Source of the DNA: Diplonema papillatum
Lineage: Eukaryota; Euglenozoa; Diplonemea; Diplonemida; Diplonemidae
Length of the DNA: 64,000 nucleotides
Assembly: GCA_030068145.1 (NCBI GenBank)
Contig: JAPJBO010000158.1
Span: 53,818-117,817, forward strand
Direction of reading: 5' to 3'
Both the position numbers and the translations under genes were made by a program. The notes beneath the pieces were generated by a model. That model made no database searches, had not been told where the DNA came from, and saw nothing but the letters and a program-made list of their open reading frames with translations. Within the stretch, counting starts at the first letter, position 1. Each line of letters opens with the position of its first letter. Positions 50,285-60,802 of the stretch are shown in pieces.

Positions 50285-50735
50285 AAAATATCGAGAAGGA
50301 ATGGAGAGGGGGGGGGGGGGGGGGGGCAGCGCTCTTGTTAAGGATCAGCCACTTTGGCCGGATGGCCGGATAAACCAGACCCCCCCCCCTCCTCTACAGT
50401 GCAGTTGCCTTGGAGGCTGGGTGGTCAAATTCTCTAAGGTGAAATGGTCAAAATTCCCTGCCAAAAGTGGGCCCACAAAAATTTTCCAAAGTGTGGTATT
50501 TGGGGTATTTGGGGCAAAAAAAAATTTTTTTTTTTCTGACCGCCCACCGTGGTGACCACCTTAGAGTGTGACAGGTAGCGTCTCCCCCCTCCACAGTGAA
50601 AATAGCCTGAGGGGGGGGGGGGGGGGGTCAGCCGGCTGATGGATGGATGGATGGTTCTTAACAAGATGCCTGGGGGGGGGGCGCCATGCCCCCCCCCCCC
50701 CTCGATATTTTCCGCCTTTTCGCCTTGTCTCCGCA
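50285..50735. repeat. Long inverted repeat with poly-G/poly-C blocks
   Basis: The left arm (AAATATCGAG, a run of about 20 G, CTTGTTAAGGATCAGCC, ACCCCCCCCC) and the right arm (GGTTCTTAACAAGATGCC, C runs, CTCGATATTTTCCGCC) are imperfect complements. A central block with CCTTGGAGGCTGGGTGGTCA and ACCACCTTAGAGTGTGACAG adds an inner pair. It resembles a foldback MITE, and the G runs could form quadruplexes. Confidence 0.7.
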
Positions 50736-53400
50736 AAAACGTGAACGAACGTAACGAAGAAAAAAAAAAGCGGGAAAAAAAATATTAATGATTGTCCCGC
50801 GGGACGGTAACGCAATACCAAATGTATCCTCCTCCTCTCATTCCCCTCCCAAAATGACGGGCATACAATACCAAGAAGACAGATCGTCACCTACTACGGA
50901 CGTAGCAAAAGGGTCCAGCCGTATGAGTGCATGGGCACTGACTGACACCACCAACGAACGACAACATCACCGGCATACCATTCTGCTCGTGCTTCGAGAT
51001 AGCCTATTTGCCGAAGGTAAGCAACCCAGACTCTACAATCCCGCACTAGTCAACGACTGTCACTCTGAAAAAAAAGGGGCACCGTACGTTGTCGGATGCT
51101 ACATCAGAAGCTCACTACATTCCGTCCACCAGTCAAAAAGTGTCGTGGCTCTATTTGTGCGCACAGCCGGGCGTGATGGGGAAAAAACGCTTTGTCTTTG
51201 TCCCACAGCAGCCGGGCGGCTCGCCGGATATAGTACGACTGGAATGGTATCCCAATCTACGTTCGGAAGATCCATTTGTTCTAGGGTAGGCACAGCCGGC
51301 ATATTTGTTGTTTGTGCGTACGTGTGCAAACCCTGTTTTGAGTGATTTAACACAGCACGCTGCCATCCGACACTTTTTGATATAGACAAGCAAGCTTGTT
51401 ACCAGTGCTCCCGCTAACGAAAAAGTGCGAGGAATTCCTCAAAAAAAAGGAGGCTCGAAAAAAGAGGGTGAGGAATTCCTCACCTTTTTCCGATTGGTGG
51501 TATCGTGTAGCCAAAGCACTGCATCACGGTCTACTCTCTGCTGGACATGGTGGGCTGGCGGGTAGAAGTTGGGGGCTGGAGCTGAGAAAGAGAGTCGAGG
51601 CTTAGAAGCAGCCCTGGATTTCTTGACAGATTCTCTCCGAGTCGACACAAGTGCCTTGTTCCATGTGATCTCTGGTCTGCATCTACTCGTGGCAATGATT
51701 TACCGTGGTGGTTGAATTTGAAATGGGCTGTTGCCTTCAGGAATGTGCAGTGTTTATTGTGACAACAGACTGAGAAGTGCAAACTTTCTCCACCTGTACC
51801 GTACCGTTCGCCGGGGGGCAGACCCCCCGGACCCCCCTTGAGTGGTGCTCCCCTGGAGAAAAGCTTCTCAGTCTAAGAAAGTTGGTCGAGAAACCGAGGC
51901 AGTAACGAAGCTAATAACCTGCGCAGCACAGGGGGGAAAAAACTTGGGCGGCACGAAAAAAAAAAGTTCAAAAGCAGGTTTTGGGATTCCTCACCAAAAG
52001 TGAGGTTAGCGGGAGCACTGCTTGTTACCATAAAAAAAAAGAGAGAAGGGTAAACAGAAACAGAAGCTATTTTTGGCCAGTGTTCCCCCCCCTGTACGAA
52101 CCTGCTTACGCGTTCTATTGTACTTGTGACTGTCGCTGGGGGGGGGGAGTTGCCATTTTCGGGTTGAAGCTACCCTGCCAAAAGAGCGCAAGTCAAAAGA
52201 AGACGCGGGTGCTCGTGTCTTTTTTCATCTCTCCCCGTGTAATGCAACAACCATTATCCGCCTAATGGTCATCAACAAAGCCGGGTATCCAATCGACGTC
52301 GGTGAGGTCCATATCCTTTTTTGTTTGTACGTATGTGCTACGACCTGTTTGGTAGCTCCACAGTACGCTGCCGACCGTTTTGATACTGACAACCGCGGTT
52401 GTTACCGTAAAAAGCTAAGTCTAAATAGTGCGTTGCTCAGGGTAGTCGAAGGCCTGACAATCACACTAATGCAACACATTCACACAGCGTCGGCCCAGGC
52501 AGCAGACGAGTGTGTTCATCGTCTACAAAAGAGGATGATCCAAAACGAAGAGAAGTCGACGTCCCTCGCCTAACGAGGGACCGCTTCGTCATCTTCGGCC
52601 CCAGTCCGTGCGTCTGCCAGCCCTACACAACGAACGGGCTTACTTTTTTTTTGCCCAGGGCCAGCAGGCTCGCCTGGTGGTCACGGAGGTCGTGCATTTT
52701 CAAACACCGGCCACAAAACCGACGTGGACAGGGCTACCGACGTGGGAATTTTGTCCAAAAAAAGATTACGTCAAAAAATGTTTTATTAGTGCAAAGGGGA
52801 GGGGGGGGGGTGGGGGGGGTTTGGCATCTTAACATATGTAGGTAGTAGGTACGTACGTATGCACACACCAACCACGTAGGTGTAGATGCCACATCGTAGT
52901 GCCACCTCCTGATGACCTCGAGGTCCTATTTGGCACCCAACGCGGGAAGCTCTCGAGGCCGGAACCCTCCTTGGACAAAAGAAAGTTTCACTCTAAAAGA
53001 AGCTGAACCGAGAGACCCCGACTACTTAATGTTCGGCGGCTCGTCGCATGCGACCAGAACCTCTGCGCCTGTAGCGCCTTCAGCGGGGCGCTAGGGCTCG
53101 CGGGGCATGGCCGATCCGATCCCGCATGTCGACCCCTTTTTGAGAAAAGGGCTCTTTTCTAGCAAACTTGTTTGGGCACCTTAGGTGCGTCGAGGGGGGG
53201 TCGAGTGAGGACCTGAAGAGAGACAAGCGGTATTGGGCGACAAGCCCGGAGTGTTTGAAGTCCACTAGCTTCAGAAGCAAGATTGGAAGGGGGGCGATTC
53301 GGAAACTTAAGGATTCGGAATTGGAAAAATAACAGGCAATTCCCCCTCTTCCTTGTTCCCGACCTCGCTCCCCCCGATCGATTTTGCGAAGCATAAAAGT
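50736..53400. other. Gene-free spacer
   Basis: Short frames at 50788-51345 (185 codons) and 52265-52573 (102 codons) carry no recognised domain. Two diverged family P relatives lie near 51305 and 52315. AGGAATTCCTCA blocks near 51430-51482 form a local inverted repeat, and TGAGGAATCCCA-like sequence recurs near 51982. Confidence 0.45.
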
Positions 53401-53411
53401 CCGAACGAGAT

Positions 53412-53452
<41 letters not shown>

Positions 53453-53455
53453 AAT
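53401..53455 (+). repeat. (CT)n microsatellite
   Basis: About 40 bases of alternating C and T at 53409-53450, preceded by a C run. Confidence 0.9.
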
Positions 53456-54018
53456 GTACAGCCAGCCTCAAAGTTGTGTTACTCGTGTATTGGGCAAAAC
53501 AAAAAGGGAGGAAAAAAGCCGAGAATCTCCGGACGTTCTCTTTCACTGCAAACAAGAAGTCAGTGGGTAGCATGGCTACGCGAGGGGCAGCCAGGACGGG
53601 ACAGGCTGCAATCCACCGCATGGCCAACTACCCCACCCCCTAGCCCTAACTAAACACTTCCCCGCCCCCCCCCCCCGCCAGGAGTGGCCGGTAACATCCA
53701 GTGGACAACAGACAACAGAGCAATGTCGCGAATCATCGAACGCCGACACGGCTCGAGCTTCTTTTGGGTGGTCTTGTCAACTTCTGCCTCCCGGCAAACG
53801 AGCAGTCGCCGTTTTCGTACCCGCAGCGTAATCGCTGCAGCTGCGGCGTCACTCATCCACCACGAGTCAACACATATTCGCACGCTGCCCGGCGCAAACG
53901 CCCAAAGAGGAAAGCGCGCCACCACCGCAACTGAAAGAGACGAGCGGTACCGGTTCACTGTGTCGAAGGACAACTTCCACTCAGAACCCGAATATTTCTC
54001 AGGATTTTTTTTTCTCGT

Positions 54019-54148
54019 AGTAACAATGCATTGTAAACACGAAAGAGAACGCTGGCAGCCGGTTTGGGAGAAGATTAGCCTAACCAGCACATATTCACTC
54101 ACTATCATCCACTAGCAGGCTAATCCTCCCCCGGTACGTACAAACAAA
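54019..54148 (+). repeat. Dispersed repeat family F
   Basis: TAAACACGAAAGAGAACGCT, TTTGGGAGAAGATTAGCCTA and CAGGCTAATCCTCCCCCGGT match 30043-30172. Confidence 0.7.
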
Positions 54149-54264
54149 AATGGCACTTACTCGGACTGATATCCTCGAAGATGAAGTCAACTAGGGCACA
54201 GTGCCCGTTTGCAAGCTACCGCGCTGCGCGGAGTTTGACGACGGGAAGTTTGACTCCGTCCACC

Positions 54265-54420
54265 AGATGGTCAACCACCTTATCACTATAGAGCACAAAC
54301 CTTTTTCGACCGTGATTGGACTGTCGGGATTGCCTGGGGGCGGGTCTCCATGAAGAGGAGAAAGGTAAAGTCCCCTGCGCCTGCTGTCTCCGGCTGCTTT
54401 GGCAGACGACACATGCAGTC
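54265..54420 (+). repeat. Dispersed repeat family H, second half
   Basis: GGTCAACCACCTTATCACTA, GACCGTGATTGGACTGTCGG and GGCAGACGACACATGC match 39380-39535. Confidence 0.75.
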
Positions 54421-54990
54421 TATCGTTACAGATTCTTGCTGCATATCAAGTACAAACTACTACTAGCACTTGGTACCCCCGAAAACCGAAGTAACGAAGT
54501 ACGCAAGACCTCCGCACAAACTACGCGGGAACTACGCAATACGGGGTCGGGCTACATTTTGATACTCTGCATGCAGCTAACTGGTGGCTATCTGAGTCCT
54601 GACAGGGCTTATATAACTTGCCTCTGCGGCCAAAGAAAGTCCAGTACAATTATAAAATGTAAATTTAGCCCTCGCCATTTTTTAGCAAACCCCGCACGAA
54701 CTACGCAGGAGTGGAGACGAGGTGATGCAAGACGAAGGGGAAGCGCGAAGCGACCAGCCCGGACGGACCAACAAGACGCAAGACCAGGCGACCAAGAGAA
54801 GGAGGGGGACGCGACCCAGAGACCCGGGCTAAGTAGCTTGGAACTAGTGTGATGGACCTTTCTTCGGAGGGGCTCACGCACTCAAAGATCGACTTATACG
54901 CACGAACTACGCAGGAACTACGCAATACGGGGGTTTCGGGGGGTACCAATATCAAGTTCAAACTACTACCACTGTTTTCCGTCCACCAGA
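54421..54990 (+). repeat. Mixed repeat block with family Q
   Basis: AAGTACAAACTACTACTAGC and AAGTTCAAACTACTACCACT are repeats of each other and of 9848-9871. GAACTACGCAATACGGGG occurs twice. CTGGTGGCTATCTGAGTCCT and ATAACTTGCCTCTGCGGC match 24430-24486. Confidence 0.5.
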
Positions 54991-55282
54991 TGTACCGGGC
55001 ACTCCACCGACTTCTTCCCACCCACCCCCCCCGCAAATTGTACCCCGGCGTAAGCCGACGAAACTGCAATACGCACTTCCAATTTAATGCCGTAATCAAG
55101 AAGGAAAAGGGACACTTGGCGCAAGCCAAACTATGCCTGCCGCAAAAATAAATGAATAAATAAATACTTCAAAGCAGAACTTTAATTCGGGAGGTAAAAG
55201 AAAGGAAAACCCCGCACCGAAGGCCCGTTGGTACCATGAAAAGCAACCACATTACAATTCCTCGAGTAAGAAAAAAAACCCC

Positions 55283-55333
55283 CTGAAGACCCTAAAAATC
55301 CCGGAATCTCAAGCGAACTTCAACACTAAAAAC
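55283..55333 (+). repeat. Dispersed repeat family E
   Basis: GACCCTAAAAATCCCGGAAT and CTCAAGCGAACTTCAACACT, a short copy. Confidence 0.6.
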
Positions 55334-56296
55334 AAAGACACATGCTGTGGGGCGATCCGCCTAGTTCGTAGCAGAAGAAAAAACCCGGAGATAATTCCGA
55401 ACCGCTCAACTTTTCGCAACTATTTCGGACGGCTCTTGACGTTAGAGATATGGTCCTTTGACAGAGTGAGCCGATGCCTCTCATCTCACCGTTAAAACAC
55501 GACTGTGTCACGCGTGCTCTTGACCGACATTGTGCACGCGCGTCACAGTCGTTGGGTGGTTGTTAAGGCGTGTCATCGGACACTCGGATGAGCTTCGTTA
55601 CTTCACCGCCGTAGGTTCCCCCCCTGCCCTGGGAGGCCTGCTTGGCTGTCTCGGATTGTGTTTCCGTGTCGGTGCTGCTTCGTTGTTGAACTCCTTCTTC
55701 GGCTTCGTCCCAACGTCCCAGTCTTCTCTTTGTGCACGGCTCGCGTCCCGTCTCTGTATGCGGCTCTCGATGTGTTGGTGGGGAGTCCTTTGCTTGCAAA
55801 TGAATACCACACGACACAAGCGAGCGTCGGTTTGGTGGCGCGGGGTTTCAACACTTCACTATCTGGTTTTGATGCAGAATTGTGCAGAGTTCTCCCACTT
55901 ATTATTTGCGAGTATTCCACTCCGAGGACATGGCGGGTGCAATCGCCCCTGGGCCTTGTTCTGCTGTGCTGTACTGAGAGGGCGCACATTGTTGGGGAAA
56001 TAGCCGTATCGGTGTGAAAGGGGAGCAGTATCGGTATACTCGGCCAACTCGCCGACGTTACAACGAATCTAAGGTCGTGGGCGTCTTCTGCTACAAAGTA
56101 GGGGTGGGATCCGCAGCACGAAAACCTTTTCAACTCAGCTACAGCCGGCTGCTGCGGGGGGGAAAGGGAAGCCCAACTGAGCAGCTGGCCCCTCTTGTTT
56201 TAATTCGGTCGGGCGGGTCGTTCTGGGTCGTCTGGGAGAGGCACGCCTGCGGGTATGCTGGCGGCCTTCTCTGCGGCACGGTTCCTTCTGCTTTTA
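55334..56296. other. Gene-free spacer
   Basis: Frames of 157 codons (55530-56003, +) and 176 codons (55603-56133, -) overlap each other and show no domain. Nothing is supported. Confidence 0.4.
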
Positions 56297-56376
56297 ACAC
56301 ACACACACACACACAGGGCTAGACTCCGCTCAGGGGTTACCCATTACTGAGATCACACACACACACACACACACCC
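56297..56376 (+). repeat. Two (CA)n microsatellites
   Basis: CA runs at about 56297-56315 and 56353-56376, separated by 37 bases. Confidence 0.9.
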
Positions 56377-56404
56377 ACACCTCTCTCCCCTCTTCTTCTT
56401 CTTT

Positions 56405-56585
56405 TTCTCTCTCCAAGGCGTGGCGCACCTTGGAGCTTGGCGCTCGTGCTGAACACAAGCTCGTCGAGACAGTCAGCCACAGGGCAGAGCGGACGGGGTT
56501 GTAGTACTGTTGCTGCCTCCGACTCAAGCCTTGCAAGCTGGGCCTGAGCGGCCTTTTTCCTTTTCTTTTTTCTTCACAAGAAAAG
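56405..56585 (-). repeat. Dispersed repeat family L, inverted copy
   Basis: CTGAACACAAGCTCGTCGAG and CTGCCTCCGACTCAAGCCTT are complements of the 22781-22965 copy. Confidence 0.65.
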
Positions 56586-57280
56586 CACCCTCTGCCGACA
56601 CTCGCTAGCCGTCGACGCTCATGACGGCAGCCCCATCCTGAAGTGCAAATACTGCCGACGCGTCACTGCTGCTGTGTGCGCTCGGATTGGCGCCGCTCAA
56701 GCGGCCACCTTATGTCACTCGTTCGTTTGTAAAGAATGCTCCGTTCTTCTCCCTGACTTGTTCCCGGATTAGGATGACACATACTACTACTACTACCACA
56801 CGAAAAGCCTTTAGGCAAAACCGGCCCCCGGACGGCTGTTCGGCGACGAACAGCAGGAGGAGCTGGAAGTCTGGTAACCCGCAACGGACGAAGGGGAAGA
56901 TTTCCAGGATCCCGTACAAAGCTGTGCTCGCGGAGGGGAGCTTCACCCATGTATACCCAGGGTATACTGTACCGGGAGAGAGGGAAGAGGGTCGTTGAAT
57001 AGTACTGAGGCTGTACTCAACCGTTGTTTACACTGACTCGGAAACGCGGGGTTGGGGGGGGGGGGGGGGTTTAGAGCAGAACGTTCTGTCTGCAAAAAAA
57101 ACAGTACTCGGCTGCGCATCTGAGCGCTTCACCGGTGTTCATCAGTTTTTATCTTCGGCCAACCGCAGGTGCCCAGAGCATCGCGGAGATTGCGACTAAG
57201 CTACCCATGCTGCGGTTTGGCCGTTCCGCGGAGCGAACCTCCATACAGTAGCTAATTCACAACAGCAGACTAATTATCAA
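56586..57280. other. Spacer with a Cys-rich short frame
   Basis: On the + strand a frame reads CKYCRRVTAAVCARI and FVCKECSVLLPDLF (about 56640-56765), two CxxC pairs that might be a decayed zinc module like those of the LINE tails. This is too short to call. A G run lies at about 57050-57070. Confidence 0.3.
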
Positions 57281-57400
57281 AGGTGTCACGGGATAAGCCG
57301 GTATCGTATGCTTAACGGCTTAGCGCATGCGGATCCATGTAGTCCATGTACTTGAAGTTCCCAGAGTTTACCGGCTTTATCACGTGGGCGGCCCTGAGAT
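57281..57400 (+). mobile_element. Short LINE-derived element, second copy
   Basis: AGGTGTCACGGG and GTATGCTTAACGGC (LINE start type) run into GCATGCGGATCCATGTAGTC, CATGTACTTGAA and CACGTGGGCGGC (LINE end type). It is more diverged than 23425-23545. Confidence 0.5.
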
Positions 57401-57758
57401 TACCCCCCTCGGGTGACACATAACCATATTCCAACTCTTTTTTTTGATTCGTGGCTACCCTAGCAGACCACCCTCCCCCGGCCTTGTTGGCCGCATCGTA
57501 CTGAAGGTACCTGCCTCTCGTCCTCCAATCCACACGTATAGTAGGCGCGGCATCCCACCTTGAACTTGATGCCGTTTTTTCCCCGCTTCTCTTTTTGAAT
57601 ACGTACCTGCTCGTTGCAGGAAAATACTAGGATGGGCCCCGCAGTCGTTGCGAAATCACGAGGAAGTGTGCTGCGTCCCCAGACGAAACCATAGGCACAT
57701 CTGGGCCAAGGGACCGGGCGAAAACGTTCAACGGCGAGAGCGATGACCCACTTGTTGT

Positions 57759-57831
57759 CAAGATTTCATTTCTGGATGGAAAGCCGAAACGGCTTTCAAA
57801 CAGATTGGAACCATGAGGATTCAAACATGGT
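57759..57831 (-). repeat. Inverted partner of 59571-59640
   Basis: TTTCAAACAGATTGGAACCA, GAGGATTCAAACATGG are complements of CCATATTTGAATCCTC and TTCCAATCTGTTTGAAAG at 59572-59609. A second piece (58170-58243, GGGTAAAACCTGGGACAT) is also inverted relative to 59641-59686, but the order is swapped, so these are not simple terminal repeats of one element. Confidence 0.65.
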
Positions 57832-58602
57832 AGTGAAGGAAATCGTAAATCCCGAGCAATTGGAAAGGCAAAACAACTGGTCCCCTCGGCTCATCAACTG
57901 CGGCTGATCGAGGGTGACATCAACTGCATGTCCTGGCTCTCGGAACGTTTTCACCTCCGCACCGGGCGGCCTCCTCCGAGTATGTGTATCTCTTCATTCG
58001 TCTTCTCTTCAATTTCAAGTTCTTTTAACTATGCAAGGACGAGAAAAAAAGAAAGGGGGAAGGATCGTGGGGGCGAAGGGGACTCTGGCGCAGTGAACAG
58101 GGAATGTTGGGACGACGTCTTTGCTCTCGAGATGAAACAGAACACCGACGAGTCCCCACCAGTACTACCGTAATTGGAATAAATGTTGAACTGGACTAAA
58201 GCTGGAACGGGTAAATGACAGACCGGGTAAAACCTGGGACATCGGGGAGGTGTCCCCGGTATGACTCTCCTGGAGCCTCCTATGACGGCATCTAGGGGTC
58301 GTGAGTATTGAGCACCCGAAGGCACGGGCAAGCACCAGGGTCGCGATATTCTGCAACGTCCGAAAAAGTCGCAAGCTTTTTGTTTGTGCGTGCCGGTTGA
58401 TCGTTTTCCCACTTGTATTTACCCTGTGTGTATTCAGGTATGGAATTCTGATCAACCACATTTTGTGCAGGGGATTATACGGGCTTAGTTTAGCGGTCTG
58501 AGAGACCGGAACTCAAATTCTTCCGGTCTGGGGAAAAAGAAAAAAACCACATAGCGTTCGGGTTGGGGCTTACCGGGTGGGAGCGGTAACGGGAGGGCCA
58601 GT

Positions 58603-59274
58603 ATGCCACCAAAGAAGCTACAGCGTGTGGATCCAAAGAAGGAGGGGATTCCCCGGGACATCGCAAGCATGTTCGGGCTCGCATCTCGGCAAACAGGACG
58701 GCAGACCAACGTCCCGAAAGAGGGGACAAACACGGAGTACGAGCGGTGGACAAAGGAGTCGTACTCAGAAGTTGAGAAGGCCAACTCCCTGCACGACTTT
58801 CTGCACGAAAATCACCCGACCTACTTCCTTTGCGATGTCGTGATAAACCGCGCAACTGAAGGTTTAGCAGGCTTTACCCGCGTGACACCCCAGACAGTCC
58901 AGGCCTATCATGCCGAAGTGGCCACGCCCTACGTTAACGGGCTAATCTCTGACCTTCGTTCGGGTTTGAAGAGCAACCTGGGTGTCATGGAGGGATTCAG
59001 CCTTTTTGACCTGAGTGGGCCTGTGGCTGGAAACCAACCTGAGGCGGTCAGACTTGTTGATATTCTTGTCGCCCATTACGGCGAGGAAAAGGTCCGACCA
59101 ACCCAGGAAGGCAGATCCGCACGTTCTCCTCCCTTTCTCAATGCCCGCTTCATTGCAGATTTCAGGAATGAGGTTTTTCCCCGAGCCGACGACGAGCACA
59201 GATCTGTTCTCGAGGAGCTCAAAACCTTTCGACACCTCTCGGAACGGCATCGGTTGAAAGACTGTTCAGTTTGA
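58603..59274 (+). CDS. 223-codon frame, weakly hAT-transposase-like, probably a remnant
   Basis: The ATG at 58603 begins MPPKKLQRVDPKKEGIPRDI. The protein is hydrophilic without signal or membrane segments. The stretch TVQAYHAEVATPYVNGLISD followed by a VMEGFSLFDL segment and a RLVDILVAHYGEE segment is like the part of hAT-family transposases before the C-terminal dimerisation region (a helix, then FSLFD). The catalytic core, a zinc finger and the dimerisation domain are not seen. The frame ends with RLKDCSV. The stretch is flanked by inverted repeat pieces at 57.8-58.2 and 59.6 kb. Alternatives are a domesticated fragment or an unrelated orphan gene. Confidence 0.4.
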   Translation: MPPKKLQRVDPKKEGIPRDIASMFGLASRQTGRQTNVPKEGTNTEYERWTKESYSEVEKANSLHDFLHENHPTYFLCDVVINRATEGLAGFTRVTPQTVQAYHAEVATPYVNGLISDLRSGLKSNLGVMEGFSLFDLSGPVAGNQPEAVRLVDILVAHYGEEKVRPTQEGRSARSPPFLNARFIADFRNEVFPRADDEHRSVLEELKTFRHLSERHRLKDCSV

Positions 59275-59429
59275 TGAAGCTGATCAAAACGAGGCAAAGG
59301 TGGCATACAGCATGCAGTTGCAGCAAAAAAAAAACACGCCCAGACCGGAACTCAGGATTTTTTCGAAGCCCCGTATAAACCCCTGATTTTGGGTAAAAAA
59401 AAAAAACGAAAGCGTGCTGATGGACAACC

Positions 59430-59520
59430 CGTAACCATATAGCCCTTTCTTGCTCTAAGAGAACCCGTTCATGAACGGTCACACCGAGACCCTAAAACCC
59501 CGGAATTTCAAGCGAACTGC
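59430..59520 (+). repeat. Dispersed repeat family E, long copy
   Basis: CCCTTTCTTGCTCTAAGAGA, CATGAACGGTCACACCGAGA and CCCGGAATTTCAAGCGAACT link the shorter copies at 7026-7097 and 29945-30022. Confidence 0.65.
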
Positions 59521-60066
59521 CGAACCTGGGACACCCAGCCCATTTTTTGGGATTTTCGATTATCTCAATGACCATATTTGAATCCTCGGTTTCCAATCTG
59601 TTTGAAAGTCGTTTCCTCGTTCCATTCAGAATTGAAATCTTTGGTGTCCCAGGTTTTACCCGGATCAACATTAATCCAATTCCGGTATGTTAGAAACACA
59701 CGCCCCCCCCCGCTATTATCCGCCCCCTTTTTTTTTCTCTCTCTCTCAGCGGAATATAACATCCCCCCCCCCCCCCCGTCTTCCCTCTCCGGCTCAAACG
59801 ACCTCTTCCGCCCTCCTCCCCCCCGCCCGGCACACTGTTTTCTTATAGCTGTTGAATTTCGATGTTCAACGCACCCGCCCCCTCCACTGGAAGATCGGAA
59901 AGCCTGCGGCCTGCATGCGTTTGGGGGTTCCTTGTTGTTAACGACCAACCCGGATGAGCTTTTTACCCCTTTTCTTCCTGCGCCCTACCTGATACCCTTA
60001 CGTCCAGAGCCGAAACCCAGCGACAACACTGTGACTCAGGGCGCGTCCTTCTTCCCCCCCCCCCCC
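59521..60066. other. Gene-free spacer with C runs
   Basis: It contains the right inverted pieces at 59571-59686 and several poly-C runs (59703, 59764, 60054). No gene is supported. Confidence 0.45.
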
Positions 60067-60142
60067 CATGACTTGATGCTAGCATCAAACATGCATGAGA
60101 GACAGTGTCCTGCCTAAACATTAAACTAGGATTTTCCCCCCC
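60067..60142 (+). repeat. Dispersed repeat family G, second half
   Basis: GATGCTAGCATCAAACATGC and TTAAACTAGGATTTTCCCCC match 36553-36623 and 40038-40105. Confidence 0.7.
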
Positions 60143-60195
60143 GGTTCGGGCCTCCTGTTCGTTTCCTGATTGCTCCCGGGAATACTACACCCCAG

Positions 60196-60345
60196 ACTCC
60201 CGCTCCGGATTGCGGGAGTGCTTTTGCGGTCGTTTGTGCGGTCGGCCTCACTCACTCGATGCGGGAGCGAGACCCCCTCAATGAGGGAGTGACACTCCCT
60301 CAATGCGGGAGTGGCCACTCCCGCACTTTTTCACTCCCGTATTGA
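60196..60345. repeat. Cluster of GCGGGAGTG palindromic blocks
   Basis: TGCGGGAGTG or its complement CACTCCCGCA recurs about eight times in 150 bp in both orientations, for example AATGCGGGAGTGGCCACTCC. Several hairpins are possible. Confidence 0.75.
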
Positions 60346-60624
60346 CTTAATATATGGCTGCTGAAGTCCGGGGTGTACGACGTTTGCATGCGGGAGGCCA
60401 CTCTTTCATTTTCCCCCCTTTGCTTTGCCCACCCCCCGCCACCCTGACACCTGTATTCGTGTCGCCATGTGAACACTCAGGCAGGGCTCACTGGCGTGCT
60501 GTCCCACAGACCAATGCGCGCGATCCCACGCCTTTTTCCAAGCTTTTCTTTGTGTGCCTGGCTTTTCTCCGCAGCGCCCATGTGCGCGTGTTCGGTAGTT
60601 TTGCGGGGGTTTGCATTTTTTTTT

Positions 60625-60802
60625 ACATAAGCGCCAGCTTGAAAGGAAATGCTCGACGATGCTGCCCGACAACGAACCGAAGGCATCCCAAGTGCTGTAA
60701 CTACCGAACCACGTGTTGAACCGACGTGAGGTCATGCGACACGACAAGTCACACGAACACAACAGGTCAAAGTCCTGAGTGAGAAAACAACACACGGTGG
60801 TG
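60625..60802 (+). mobile_element. MITE family B copy 7, 3'-truncated
   Basis: ACATAAGCGCCAGCTTGAAA to AACACACGGTGGTG; like copy 6 it lacks the second half. Confidence 0.8.

Noticed and set aside
57759-59686. One transposon bounded by the inverted pieces around the hAT-like frame
   Set aside because: The two inverted pieces are in swapped order on the two sides, which does not fit simple terminal repeats.
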